Source: Lasiosphaeria ovina | Lineage: Eukaryota; Ascomycota; Sordariomycetes; Sordariales; Lasiosphaeriaceae | Assembly: GCA_033439765.1 (NCBI GenBank) | Contig: JAULSN010000004.1 | Span: 4,226,001 to 4,290,000, forward strand | Reading direction: 5' to 3' | DNA length: 64,000 nt | Shown here: one piece after another, positions 22,595 through 32,654 of the stretch | Layout: each line of letters begins with the position of its first letter | Position numbering within the stretch: position 1 is the first letter of the stretch | Program-made: the position numbers and the translations under genes | The notes under the pieces: model-generated | What the model saw: the letters and a program-made list of their open reading frames with translations, nothing else | Told to the model about the DNA's origin: nothing | The model's database searches: none

Positions 22595-23615
22595 ATGGCG
22601 GCAATCATATCGAGGTCGACGACATCTCCGTCGGTGTCTGCTTCGTCGGTATCGGCTTCATCGGCAGTCCCGTCGGCGTCTACCATACTTTCTTCAGTTA
22701 CGTCGACAAAGGATCGCGATCCCCCGAAAGATAGCGATCCCCCGACCGTACGATTCACTAATACGCAAGATCTCTTCAATACCATTAATTCCACTACTGG
22801 GGATTTCCTTACCGTCACAAGTATAATATTACCCTCTTATTTCTATATAATATACTAATTATTTAGATGTCTCTCCTAATTAATTCACCGAAATCGAGCG
22901 TGAGTAAGAGAAGCGACGCTACAAGTTCCGTTTTCGCCGTTACGATAGTAATTCCCAGATCTTGATCATTACGATCACAACCGATATATACAAGGCCCTT
23001 CACCTGGGAATTTATATGCGGTATTATGCCCAGCTTGTCCGGAATGGTACGGATGAAAGTTGGAAAGATATTGGGACTACAAAATTTCGGCAACAAGGTC
23101 ATCCTGGAGGAGGTGGTAGTCAAGGCGATTCGACAGGCAGTCCACGGCCGGAACGTGTAGGAGCAGGTAAATGGCCAACACTGGTCATTGAGTCTGGATA
23201 TTCCGAAACATTACCCGAGCTTCACAAGGATATGCAGTGGTGGTTTCAGGCATCGAACCACGAGGTCAAGATTGTCATTCTGGCGAAATTTGACGACCAG
23301 CAACACCACATTTTGCTAGAGAAATGGGAGGAAGAAATCTCGAGCCTACAAGGAGCGATCACGCGGAGTCGGGCTGCTGCTATATTACAGCAGAATGGTG
23401 TTCTCAACCTAGTAAGACGGCAGTCAATCACCATCACCCGCGATGAGATAACAAATCCAGTATCGTATAATGTTACCAGGGGGGCATTGGTACTAGGATT
23501 TCGACTTCTTTTTCTTCGCGATCCAGGCCCGCAAGAGGGAGATTTTGTACTTAGCATTCAGGACCTGCAGCTGTATGCAGAGAATGTCTGGGCTGAGCTG
23601 CCGAGATCAGACTAG
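22595..23615 (+). pseudogene. Decayed member of a fungal-expanded family of unknown function
   Basis: Exon 1 runs 22595-22820 (Ser/Thr-rich, 75 codons, phase 1). The best intron is 22821-22866 (GTATAA donor, TACTAAT branch point, TTATTTAG acceptor). Reading on in that phase gives NVSPN, TAA (22881-22883), FTEIERE, TAA (22905-22907), EKRRYKFRFRRYDS, and then an uninterrupted frame to TGA-type termination at 23615 (the last codon triplet is TAG). The body has the motifs FRQQGHPGGGGSQGDSTG, KWPTLVIESGYSE, MQWWFQASNHEVKIVILAKF, NPVSYNVTRGALVLGFRLLF and LRDPGPQEGD. I associate these with an uncharacterised family found in many copies in Pezizomycotina; this is from memory, not searched. Both stops would be CAA (Gln) before a C-to-T change at CpA, the RIP signature. 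Alternative: splicing to the AG at 22907-22908 removes both stops and keeps frame (310 aa), so a functional gene is not excluded. Confidence 0.65.
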
Positions 23616-24190
23616 CCAATTAGAAATCAGTATTGATGGCCCAATACACAGGTTCCCACACGGTACTTGTAAGAGACTTATGTACTTGGTATCGAAGCCG
23701 CCGAAAATGGCGACACGCGCCAGCCAAACTCGGCGGCCAGAACACCGTATTCTCTGTTTCTGGAGTATGACCATCCAATGCCCATGAATTATGCGAATAT
23801 CAATCTAATGCTCAGGTACCATGCAAGGTGTCTGCGGTGCAATGTACATCGTGCAGTTAAAAATACATACAACTCGGTCTGCCCACTCCATCTTTCATTA
23901 CCACTGCTACCAACGCGCACTTCGACCCCTTCGTCATGCACCTCCTCTGCCCCTTTCTCCCCCGTGTCCGAACTGCTCAGCTCACCAGTAACCAAGGTGG
24001 TCTTATCTTGCAAACCATACATCGCCATTTTAATCGCTGGTGACGAATAGAGGATGCGCGTGTTTAATAATCATGGGGCGATAGAGCCAGACCTTCTCTA
24101 TCCAGAAGCCCGCTCAACGATGCGAGTAATGGGATATGGTTTCCAGGAATTGAAGCCATAGTCCCAGCATGAAAATTTACCATCGGGATA
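23616..24190. other. Intergenic, convergent 3' flanks
   Basis: Lies between the stop of the pseudogene (+) and the stop of glycogen synthase (-). No coding or RNA feature is seen. Confidence 0.6.
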
Positions 24191-26548
24191 TTAGTTGCCG
24201 TTGAGCTGAACTCCATCCAGAGGGCTCGTTGGGCCGGGGCGCTTCGTCCTCAGGGTCAAAGGGAACGGGTACTCGTCAGGGTCCTCTTCCTCACTAAAGC
24301 AGCATATCTTGTCAGTATTCGCCGTCCACATCATCTGGAGCGAGGTACGGTAACATCCCAACTTACGGGAGCTTCCAGGCAACATAGTCCTCGGTGCTGA
24401 GACCTTCACGGCCCTCCTGAAGGCTTGCAAAGTCACCAGGAGTCATCATGCCTGTCCGGTCGCGAGGAGAGCCAGGGACCGAGAAGGGACGGGAAATCTT
24501 CTGCTCCACGCCCGGGATGAAGTCCTCCTCGTCGTCGCCGCTAAAGGATGTCGGGTATGCCCGGCGCAGGGCAAGCTGGCGTGCCTTGACATACTCCATG
24601 CCCATCCGCTTCCAGTCAAGCAGATCGCTCAAGCGCTCAGTTCTGTTTCGCTGGTTAATCCGCTGCCTGCGGCTCTTCTGCGTGAAATCAAACATGTGAG
24701 ACGTGAGCTGGTTGATCGAGTCATCTACGCCCTTGGAACGACGGTCCACAATGTATATTCCGTAGTCGCTGGAATTCTCAATCAGCTCTTCCATGTAGCA
24801 GCCAAAGCCAGAGAGATTAGTTGTAATGCTCGGCACACCCATTACGGTGCACTCGGCAGGCGTGTAGCCCCAAGGCTCGTAGTACGACGCGAAGACACCC
24901 AGATGGGTGCCTCGCACGAAGTCGTCATAGTCAAGGGGAAGCACCGGGTTGGCCGAGTTGAGGAACTCGGGGTGGAAGACAATCTTGACTCGGTCTGATG
25001 GGTGGTTGAACAGCTGGACCCGGCGGATCTGGTTGAGGATGGGATCTTCATGATCATTAACCATGTTGTGTGTGACAATGGGCGGGAGTCCATGTCTCTT
25101 CATGGCAAAGAGACGCCGGCGAAGGAGGACACGGTCCTGGCTGGTGATCAGCTCTTTCTCATCCGGTAGCGGGTCCCCGTCGTGCCACTTCAGAGACCGC
25201 TCGAATATGCGCCGGCCAATGCCACTCTCAATGACATCTACCGTGTCCCTGAGTGACTTAATCACGGCCTGGCCCTTTAGTGCCTCCACAGTTAGAGAGG
25301 ACGTTTGTGCAGGCATAATGATGAAAGCGACAACCGTGATCTTGCTTCCAGCCGCCTTTAGTCGGTGGTTAAGCCGGGCTAGCGACTCGATAAACATGTC
25401 GACGCCTTTATTTCTGAACTCATAGCGGCCGGCAGTGAAGAAGTAGAGCGTGTTCTCGGGCTCAAAATCGTAGTGGCCGTAGAAGTGACCACGTACAAAG
25501 TCGTGGATCTTCTCCTTGGACTGTTGATGCAGGTTTTGGAACTCGTGCATAGCCGAAAACTTGGTCACGTTGAGTCCGTTGGGCAGGACGCCGTCGGGCT
25601 TGCGCTTCAGGAGATGCTCGCTTTCGTAGGCCGTGATGTGGGAAACGGTGGTGAATACATCGCAGGAATGGGCAGCAGCTCGCTCGATGCAATACCGGTG
25701 GTAAATACCGCGCTTGCCAGCTTCTGCGTCAACATCGAACCACTGGAGGTTGTTGTAGAAATCCACCGAGCCGGCGCAAAGGTAGCGTCCCAGCAGCGTG
25801 GCATGGGTGGTGAAGATGGTTGTGACATCAATGCGCCGCTTCTTGCACAATGGCAGCGCAACGCCCGCGAGCCATTCGTGAAAGTGCGCAATAACGGCCT
25901 TTTTCTTCTCGTGGCATACGAACTGCGGCAGTGTAAGTCAAATGCTCCCGGATCTCTCCAATTGTAATACTGACCTCGCCGAGGAACCACGCAACCAGGT
26001 ATCCGAAAACAATGGCTTCGTTTGTTTCTTCATCGTTGTCAGGCGACGGGACTGCCGCGACATTCCATAGGTCCGTCTTCCACTCGTTCAGGTAGTTATA
26101 CGCCGTCTTTGTGTCGAAAAGGAGAACTCGGGGAGCGCCCTCGATTAACCACCGTCCATATAGAATGCCAATGCCGCGATCTCTCATGGCCTGGATGGAC
26201 TCGGCCAGTCCAGGAATGGTGGGCTCCAAGGCCTCGACCTCGACAGCCGCCTGGGATCGGTTAGCCATTGGACAGCGCAAAGAAGAGGGGGAACAAAGAA
26301 GCTTACGGATTGGTGATTGAGAGGCCCGATGAGGGTGTAGCGCTCGCCATACTCGGCGGTGGTGACTGGGGCCTTGGATTTGAGGACGGAATAGATTCCA
26401 CCGACTGCGCGCGCGCACTGTCAGTTGGGGCCCGGTTGGAACACAGACACTAGGCGCACATACCTCGATGGGCGACTTCTGTCGCAATTTCAAAAAGAAG
26501 GTGATTCTTGACCTCGCGCGGCTCGCGATCTGCATCGTCGCTTGCCAT
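24191..26548 (-). CDS. gsy1: Glycogen synthase (GT3 family), 705 aa
   Basis: Five exons: 26548-26464, 26404-26307, 26250-25975, 25922-24367, 24293-24191; all GT-AG and in phase. It transfers glucose from UDP-glucose to glycogen non-reducing ends in the cytosol. The N-terminus has the GT-B donor region ([20 protein letters not shown]) and [20 protein letters not shown] (about 145-163), then HFHEWLAG. The core includes [41 protein letters not shown] and [19 protein letters not shown]. An arginine-rich segment [13 protein letters not shown] (about 571-583) matches the glucose-6-phosphate sensing helix of fungal and animal enzymes. The C-terminal tail carries [20 protein letters not shown] (about 631-650), equivalent in position to the inhibitory phosphosites of yeast Gsy2. 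Length is as expected for the family. An upstream ATG at 26663 opens an overlapping out-of-frame ORF, listed separately. Confidence 0.97.
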
Positions 26549-26663
26549 TGTGAAGCGCGTCTAGGTTGTTTGCTTGAAACAAGTGTTGGTTGCTGGGACG
26601 TGTCAGCAAGGAATGCGATTGCGGAGGCCAAAGTGCCAACGTCGGGTGGTTGACGCCGTCCAT
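26490..26663 (-). promoter_or_regulatory. Upstream ORF overlapping the glycogen synthase start
   Basis: An ATG at 26663, 115 nt before the gsy1 ATG (26548), opens a 57-codon frame that runs past the gsy1 start in another phase and stops at 26490. If the leader is transcribed unspliced to this point, scanning ribosomes could be diverted, lowering basal translation. Leader extent and splicing are unknown, so the effect is inference. Confidence 0.4.
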
Positions 26664-28910
26664 TGGTGAGCAACAAGGCTGGCTGCTCAATCGAAGGCGT
26701 GCGAACGGGACAGACACAAGTAAAACTTCACATACCGTTGGCTGGAAATAACGAGGAAACTCAATGCTGCCGGGAATGGCCAGGGACCGGAGATCAAGGG
26801 TTGGGCGCGCAGTAGTAGTAGGCAAAGTGGTTATACGGCCGCCGGATGGAAAGTCAAGGAAGAGGTGGATTTGGGATCCGAGGGCTGCGTCTGCGTCGCA
26901 GAAATTAAGCTGCGGCTGCGGCAAAGCACGGCAGCAAGAATAATGGAAAAGAAAAAAAAGAAAAAAAAGGATCCCGATGAGTTTGTGAGAGGAGGAAGGG
27001 GGAGGCGTTTGCGGCAGATGAGGTGGGTTGGTGGGAAGTGAGATGATGTTGGTGGTGGTTGGACAAATTAGCTGAGGTAGTGACGCTAGGTTGAGATGGG
27101 AAGCTTCCATGGGTTTAAAGCACGGCAGACGCAGACCCTGACTGCGATGACCGGGGGAGCTCCTTCAGGCCGTCCCAGCTGCAGCAATGCAGCAGTGCAG
27201 CCAGCCACCTGTGCACACGCTCCCTCCCGCAACACAGCAGCACTACGGATACTCGATCTATGTAATCCAATCCATCCACCCACCACGGTTCACTAAACTT
27301 AAACTAAGGCAAGGCACCTCACCTCGGCGCTCTGATGAGCCCGAGTCTGAGTATGGGTCTGGGTCTGGCAAGCGGATACGGCACCGGCACGGTTTTAACC
27401 TGGAACTCGCCGATATCGACGGATCCAAGCTCGCCAAGGAAATGGTGCTAACCTGGGCTTGGTAGCATTTTGTCGACACTCGCCGCCAGGGACTGGACAT
27501 TGGGTTAGGTTGCCAACCACCCGCGTAAATCTCGATCCCGACTTCGCCTCCCTTCCATCCCTGGCCTGGCCCCTCGCTCCCAACAAAAGCAATTGTTCTC
27601 AGCCAGCGCCGATATCATCCCGGTGACGGCTATTTCTAGCTCGCCTGTTGCGTCGCTTTCTCTAGATGCCGAAAATTTTATCATGTCGTATATAATTAGC
27701 CTCCGTCTGGCGCAGCGTCCCATGTCTGCCCGAGACATTCTAGCCGCAACCGCTCACGCTTTCATTTTTTTGTTCCCGCGCGAGAGAAACGTCGCTTCTC
27801 TGAATCTGCGTCATGCGCCCGAAAGGCGTTAGCAGATCGCCATGTGGGGACCCGCCAGATCTTCTTCTGCTGACTAACAATGACGACACTTCTGCGGGGT
27901 CTCCAGCTTCTGTCCTGAGGGCGTTGGTGTTCTCAGCCAATCAGCCTCTCCGTGAAACCATCGGCTTGAAGACTTGCGGAATACAGTGTGGATGGGCGTT
28001 GACTGCACATAGCAAGGGCTAATGCACTTGAGTATTTTCATCCTCGCCTTCCTTCCCCGGGTGCCACTCTCGAGTCGCTTGCCTCCACAGGAAGAAAATC
28101 ACGCCGCATAATCCAGAAACCGAGACAGCAAGTTGCATCATGCATACCAGTTCTGGTAGAGTGAAGAAGCACAAAACATACGAGGGGGGTGGTTAGGTTC
28201 GAGACCCTGGTTGAGAACTGGGACCGGGTTCTCGGCGAGACTTTCAGAAACTGTGCAGAATGGCTGGATTACGTTTCGATTCCCATAAATTCCCCGTTAA
28301 ACTCACTTTAGAAAGTGGGAAACAAACAACGGTGGAGACATTACGGGCAGTCATGGGGAAGGACTCAGGCAGACAAGTGAAGACCGAGTCCCGCGCCAAT
28401 AGCCTATAGGCTGAAGCAACTCGGCCACTTTGTCCAACTCCGAGCCCTTGATCAACTTTCTTTGTGATTGAGCGAGGTGGTCGAGCAGAACAAAGCCTCC
28501 GGCCGGAAGAGACAAGCTACAGTAACTACGGTAAATATAGTCACCAAGACAAAGATCGGATGAAGAGCTCGAATAATTCCGTCCCACCTCTGACACCATT
28601 AGAACGAGCAGGTTGCCAGATGATACACCTTGGGTCAAGCAATAGTCCGCAGCAAACTATTCCGACTCAGCACGAGGGCACTGGCAACAGGTTGGTTGTC
28701 TAGTCTCTCTCATAATGTTTGCCAATGCAAGTCACCAATCTGGTACGTGGTAACAAAACAAAAGTGGCTTCAGGAAAAGTTGGAAAATCTAGAATTCGGT
28801 ATCAACCGATTGTCATCGAGATCCCGTGTTGCTCGACACATGATATGGCTACTAAGTAGACTCGGCTGTGCTGGCTTGCACGACTGGCCAGTATGATACA
28901 GCTCACTGAG

Positions 28911-28923
28911 GCACCTAAGGTGC
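28911..28923. repeat. Palindrome GCACCTAAGGTGC
   Basis: Six-base perfect arms around a single A. It is one of the recurring CCTAAGGT/AGGTACCT motifs in this window's gaps. Confidence 0.75.
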
Positions 28924-29065
28924 TTTACTCACAGATAATAATCGCATTGTCCGTTGTGCATTGTTCAAGCACAAAGCACAACATGAGAGGGGTCCTAGAA
29001 TAGTACAGAGACAAAAACGTCTACATTCAAGGTGAAGCACACGATGAACAAAGACACTGATTTGG

Positions 29066-29072
29066 TATAAAA
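29066..29072 (+). promoter_or_regulatory. Possible TATA box
   Basis: TATAAAA lies 196 nt upstream of the ATG at 29262 of the RGG-rich gene, a plausible distance if the 5' UTR is about 150 nt. Evidence is limited to the match and its position. Confidence 0.35.
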
Positions 29073-29261
29073 CGCTGGTCCCCCTATGAGACGCGGCTCG
29101 AATCCATCACCTGCAATAACATAAACATAGAACCAAACTCAGACGCCAGTCGAATCCAACACGTGTAAGAGCACACTCTACAAAACATCACCTCCTATTC
29201 ATATTCAATCCTACATAGGCATCCCATAACCACCAGACTGAAAACCTGCTGACGATTCAAA

Positions 29262-29900
29262 ATGGGCAACGGAGGAAAAGGGCGGGGTGGTAACAAAGGC
29301 GGCGGCCGAGGTGGGGGCGGCGGCCGAGGAGGCGGCGGTGGCGGCCGAGGTGGTAATTACCAGGGTGGCGGCGGCGGCCGAGGAGGTGGCGGCGGCGGCC
29401 GTGGTGGTTACCCGTACGACAACAACAACAACAACGGGGACCGGTCTCGTGGCAACATTCACCTAGAGGACCTGATCGACGAACAACGGCCCGCGTCAGC
29501 CGACCTACACAAGCTCCTGCTAGAGCGCGCTGTTCGACAGGTCGAGCTGTACAAGGCATATGTCGTGGCGTGGAGGGAAAGAGCGCGCAACGGGGTTCTG
29601 CCCAACAACCCCGAGGCCAGCGTCTGGGGGATAGTGGACCAGCTGGCGCGGGTGCCCGAGAACTTCTGCGTCTTCATCCACGAGGCCCACATCTCCCCCT
29701 CCGACCTGGACGGGGACGGCGACGCGCTGATGGCGGACTCGGGCGTCCCCGGGATGGACAAGCACATCTGCAAGTGCATGGCCTACGAGTGGAGCATCCC
29801 TGACTGCTTCCTCGTCTCCTTCTTCTACATGCTCGCGACCTCGGCCCTGCGGAGCGGCAGGCTCAAGCTCACAAAGGAGCTTGCTCTCGAGATGGCATGA
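29262..29900 (+). CDS. RGG/GGR-rich orphan protein, 212 aa
   Basis: Single-exon frame from AAAATGG context. Residues 2-50 are almost entirely Gly and Arg (repeats of GRGGGGG/GGRGG) encoded by GGCGGC/CGAGGTGG DNA repeats, followed by an Asn run (NNNNN, about 54-58). Such RGG boxes bind RNA or G-quadruplexes and are arginine-methylation targets in known proteins. The remaining 150 residues are ordered-looking: LEDLIDEQRPASADLHKLLL, KAYVVAWRERARNGVLPN, VPENFCVFIHEAHISPSDLD, then ICKCMAYEWSIPDCFLVSFF and a basic helix. I recognise no domain; there is no RRM. The codon third positions of this part are strongly G/C, supporting real coding. It may be lineage-specific. Function unknown. Confidence 0.7.
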   Translation: MGNGGKGRGGNKGGGRGGGGGRGGGGGGRGGNYQGGGGGRGGGGGGRGGYPYDNNNNNGDRSRGNIHLEDLIDEQRPASADLHKLLLERAVRQVELYKAYVVAWRERARNGVLPNNPEASVWGIVDQLARVPENFCVFIHEAHISPSDLDGDGDALMADSGVPGMDKHICKCMAYEWSIPDCFLVSFFYMLATSALRSGRLKLTKELALEMA

Positions 29901-32654
29901 GTGCGGCGGCGACTAATTACTTCCTCTCATGCTTATCTCGCGTCTCGTCTGTTTTGGGATTTCAAACGATAAAAAAAAGGTAGGTTCGGCGAAGGTAAGT
30001 TCCAGGGATTAGAATTAAGCGTTTTTTTAAGCAATATAAAAGATCAATATTGAACAAAGAGAAAAAGGTCTCGTAACGTACCACATGTAGTAGGTAAGGT
30101 AGTAGTGTGCCGTGTATTCACTGTGGGATTGCTTTCACGATAAGGTAAATCTCGTTTGGGAACAAACTCGCCTAGGCGTTGAACAGTTCGGTCCTTTCCA
30201 TTTGTCCTTTTTTTTATTTCTTTATTTCGGTTACTTCCTTCTCTCTTGCTAAAACGGAAAAGGGAGGAAGCAGTGAACCACTTTACAACCCGAAGAAGTT
30301 GCCCGCATTGAAGTGTTTACATAAGCGGTGTGCTTGCCGCTTAAATTTCGGCTCTTCTCCTTCGGCTCTTCTGGGCTGAATTTGTTGGCTGCCACACACC
30401 TCTTGTTGGGCTGTCTCCTATCTGGCTCCCGTCATCACCAAAAAGCGCCCTGCTTCCAGCGCTTCCCAGCGCTGCGTTGTTTGCCCTTCTTGCAGCTTTG
30501 ACAGCATCGCCAACCCCCCCGATAATCCGACGGTGAAATACGCTCCCAACTACCCTGTTACAACCGGGACAGAGATGGTTTCCGACGCGATTGATGATTA
30601 AAACAGCATGGTTCGGCCGGGTGCGGGGCACCTCGGGCCAAGCGAGCCGTCGAGATGGTTCTTCACGCACCAAACGCCAAATTGCACCATATCGCAGCAA
30701 GGGCGATATCGTCATCTCCACGCTATACTTCTCTACTCGCCTATGATGATTTCCTGGCTTCTTGATTAGCTCTGGAAGGTAGAACAGCGCGCACGGGATG
30801 CGCTCTTGCCCGCCATTATTGTCACACTGCTAGTCGACAACGAAGGATGCTGGCGACCGCCAGTATGCTCTCGCATACGCCGGTCAAAATGCGCTGCACA
30901 CACATTGCCGGTGATGATCGACCGTGTTTTACAGTGTTGGACTTGTCAGAGAGGGAAAATTGCTCGTTGTTGGATTGGTGTTGGCAAAGATTTCTGGCCG
31001 AGGCCGAAATCCCCTCGCGGGCTCGAGGCGTTCCTGCATACCCAGAAACAGCAGGTCGATGAAGAGAGGCTCAGCAAACAGATCGCCTAGAGAGCCAACA
31101 GTTTGATGATGGACTGGACTCGCGTTCATGAGGAAATGGAACCTGGTTCTGGCTTCGACTCGCCCCCGTTGTCTGCACGCCATCATGGACAAACTGCTTA
31201 ACTCGGCCAAACTGTCACCATTGCATGCCCCCCTACCAGCCAAGAAGATGGCCGATGGCGGTTGGGTGGGTGGATATTCACACCCGCAATCTGTTTCTTG
31301 AATGACCCCCGAGTCCTACTCCGGCAGTGGCGCCGTGGGTGACTCGCTCGCAGAGCCGAGCCGGTCTCCGCCCCCGCTCCCGTCCCCGTTTTGTCTGGTT
31401 TACCTACCCTATGGCATTGGACTTCACGAAGATGGTTGGGCGGCAAAAGCAAGCCGGCAAACTCAGTCGATAGGAATCGGTCTCCGTCTTTGAGACGCAT
31501 AGACACCGGCGGTGGAAGGTAAGACTGCACAAGGAGTGCACCGTAAAGCGTATCTTGCCTTATATAGTGTCTTGGATGGATGATCAAGTCTGTTGCAGCG
31601 GCTTGGAGCTTTCGCTTTGGCCTGCCTGTCGATGCAGACTAGGGCCGAGACGCTGAAGCAGGCTCGCTGCGAGCAGCGAGCAGGTCTGGTTCTTTGTCGC
31701 GCCCGCAGTGGGAGATGGTCCAAGGCGAGAAAGCAAGTGCCAGAGCCCATGACGGACCTTTTGGAGTGGTTAACCTACCCAGGGTTGCCCGCACGCACTG
31801 GTCCGCACGCTGCGGTGCCTGCTGGACCTCTCTTATCTGATTGATGCTGGGGCGGATGGGCCATCACCAAAACCAAACGGGTGTCGTTCGCATTTCGCAA
31901 ACGACATTCTCGGCGGCGCAAGAGCCGCCCCGCGCACGCTGTCACAACACTCACCTCAGTACCGCTTCTAAACCGGCATTTGGGACTTTGTTCATCGTTC
32001 ACCTAGGTGTCCGATTCTACGACCAAAAACCTCGCCTGCATTTACGGACTTTTGCCCGCCTGTTTTTTTTTACAAGGCGCGCAGTGCACCCACCCCCCGC
32101 CTATCTACAACAAGCACAGACCGTGCAGGCAAGTTCTACGCCCAGTCGACTCCCATTAGTCGCCCGACAGGCACCGCATCTAGAGACCCGAAATCCCGTT
32201 TCTGGAATCGCGCATCAACAACCTACACAATCTCGAAGAAAAAAAAGCAACTCAATTTGAAGGAGCAACAAGCCTTTTGCGCGACCTTCCTACTTATGCT
32301 TCTCTTCAGGTTTGCAACCGAAGGTTTTTTGTCGGACATCAGCTTTACATTTCCTACATTTGCGCCATTGTCACGGTACTTCAGGGTCAAGCTCCAGGTT
32401 TGGGAGCGCCACGCAGCTTAGGAAGCACCTCGCTGGAGCCTTGCCCCAGCCCCGGAGACCCCGCTGAAGGCTTGGAGCTCTGATGTGCATCCAGCACCCG
32501 CTTAGGCTGCGTCAACAGTGGGCTCGCAGCGCTGAAAAGCAGAACAGGTCGCGTCTAGCGGCTGAGGCGTGGTGGCCGGGCATCCCTGTCTCTCGGCTAA
32601 GTTACCGCTTGGGCCAACTAAAACTCAAAGGTCAAGGTCGAATCTTGTGCCGCC
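29901..32654. other. Intergenic / long leader of the CTD kinase gene
   Basis: AT-rich just after the RGG gene (29930-30260), then mixed. No frame has coding character. The last 600 bp probably contain the 5' UTR (perhaps spliced) of the kinase, with several short upstream ATGs, e.g. at 32483 and 32569. Confidence 0.5.

Larger units (their letters stand above)
26549..29261. other. Divergent intergenic region (gsy1 promoter / RGG-gene promoter)
   Basis: The first 550 bp or so hold the gsy1 leader and promoter, with C/T-rich tracts on the coding strand (A/G tracts at 26940-26970). From 27100 to 29000 no frame looks coding. A perfect GCACCT-A-AGGTGC palindrome is at 28911-28923, and a TATAAAA box at 29066. 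Confidence 0.5.

Noticed and set aside
29086..29100. GGCTCGAATCC resembling a tRNA B box
   Set aside because: No A box at the right distance and no acceptor or anticodon stems can be formed around it.
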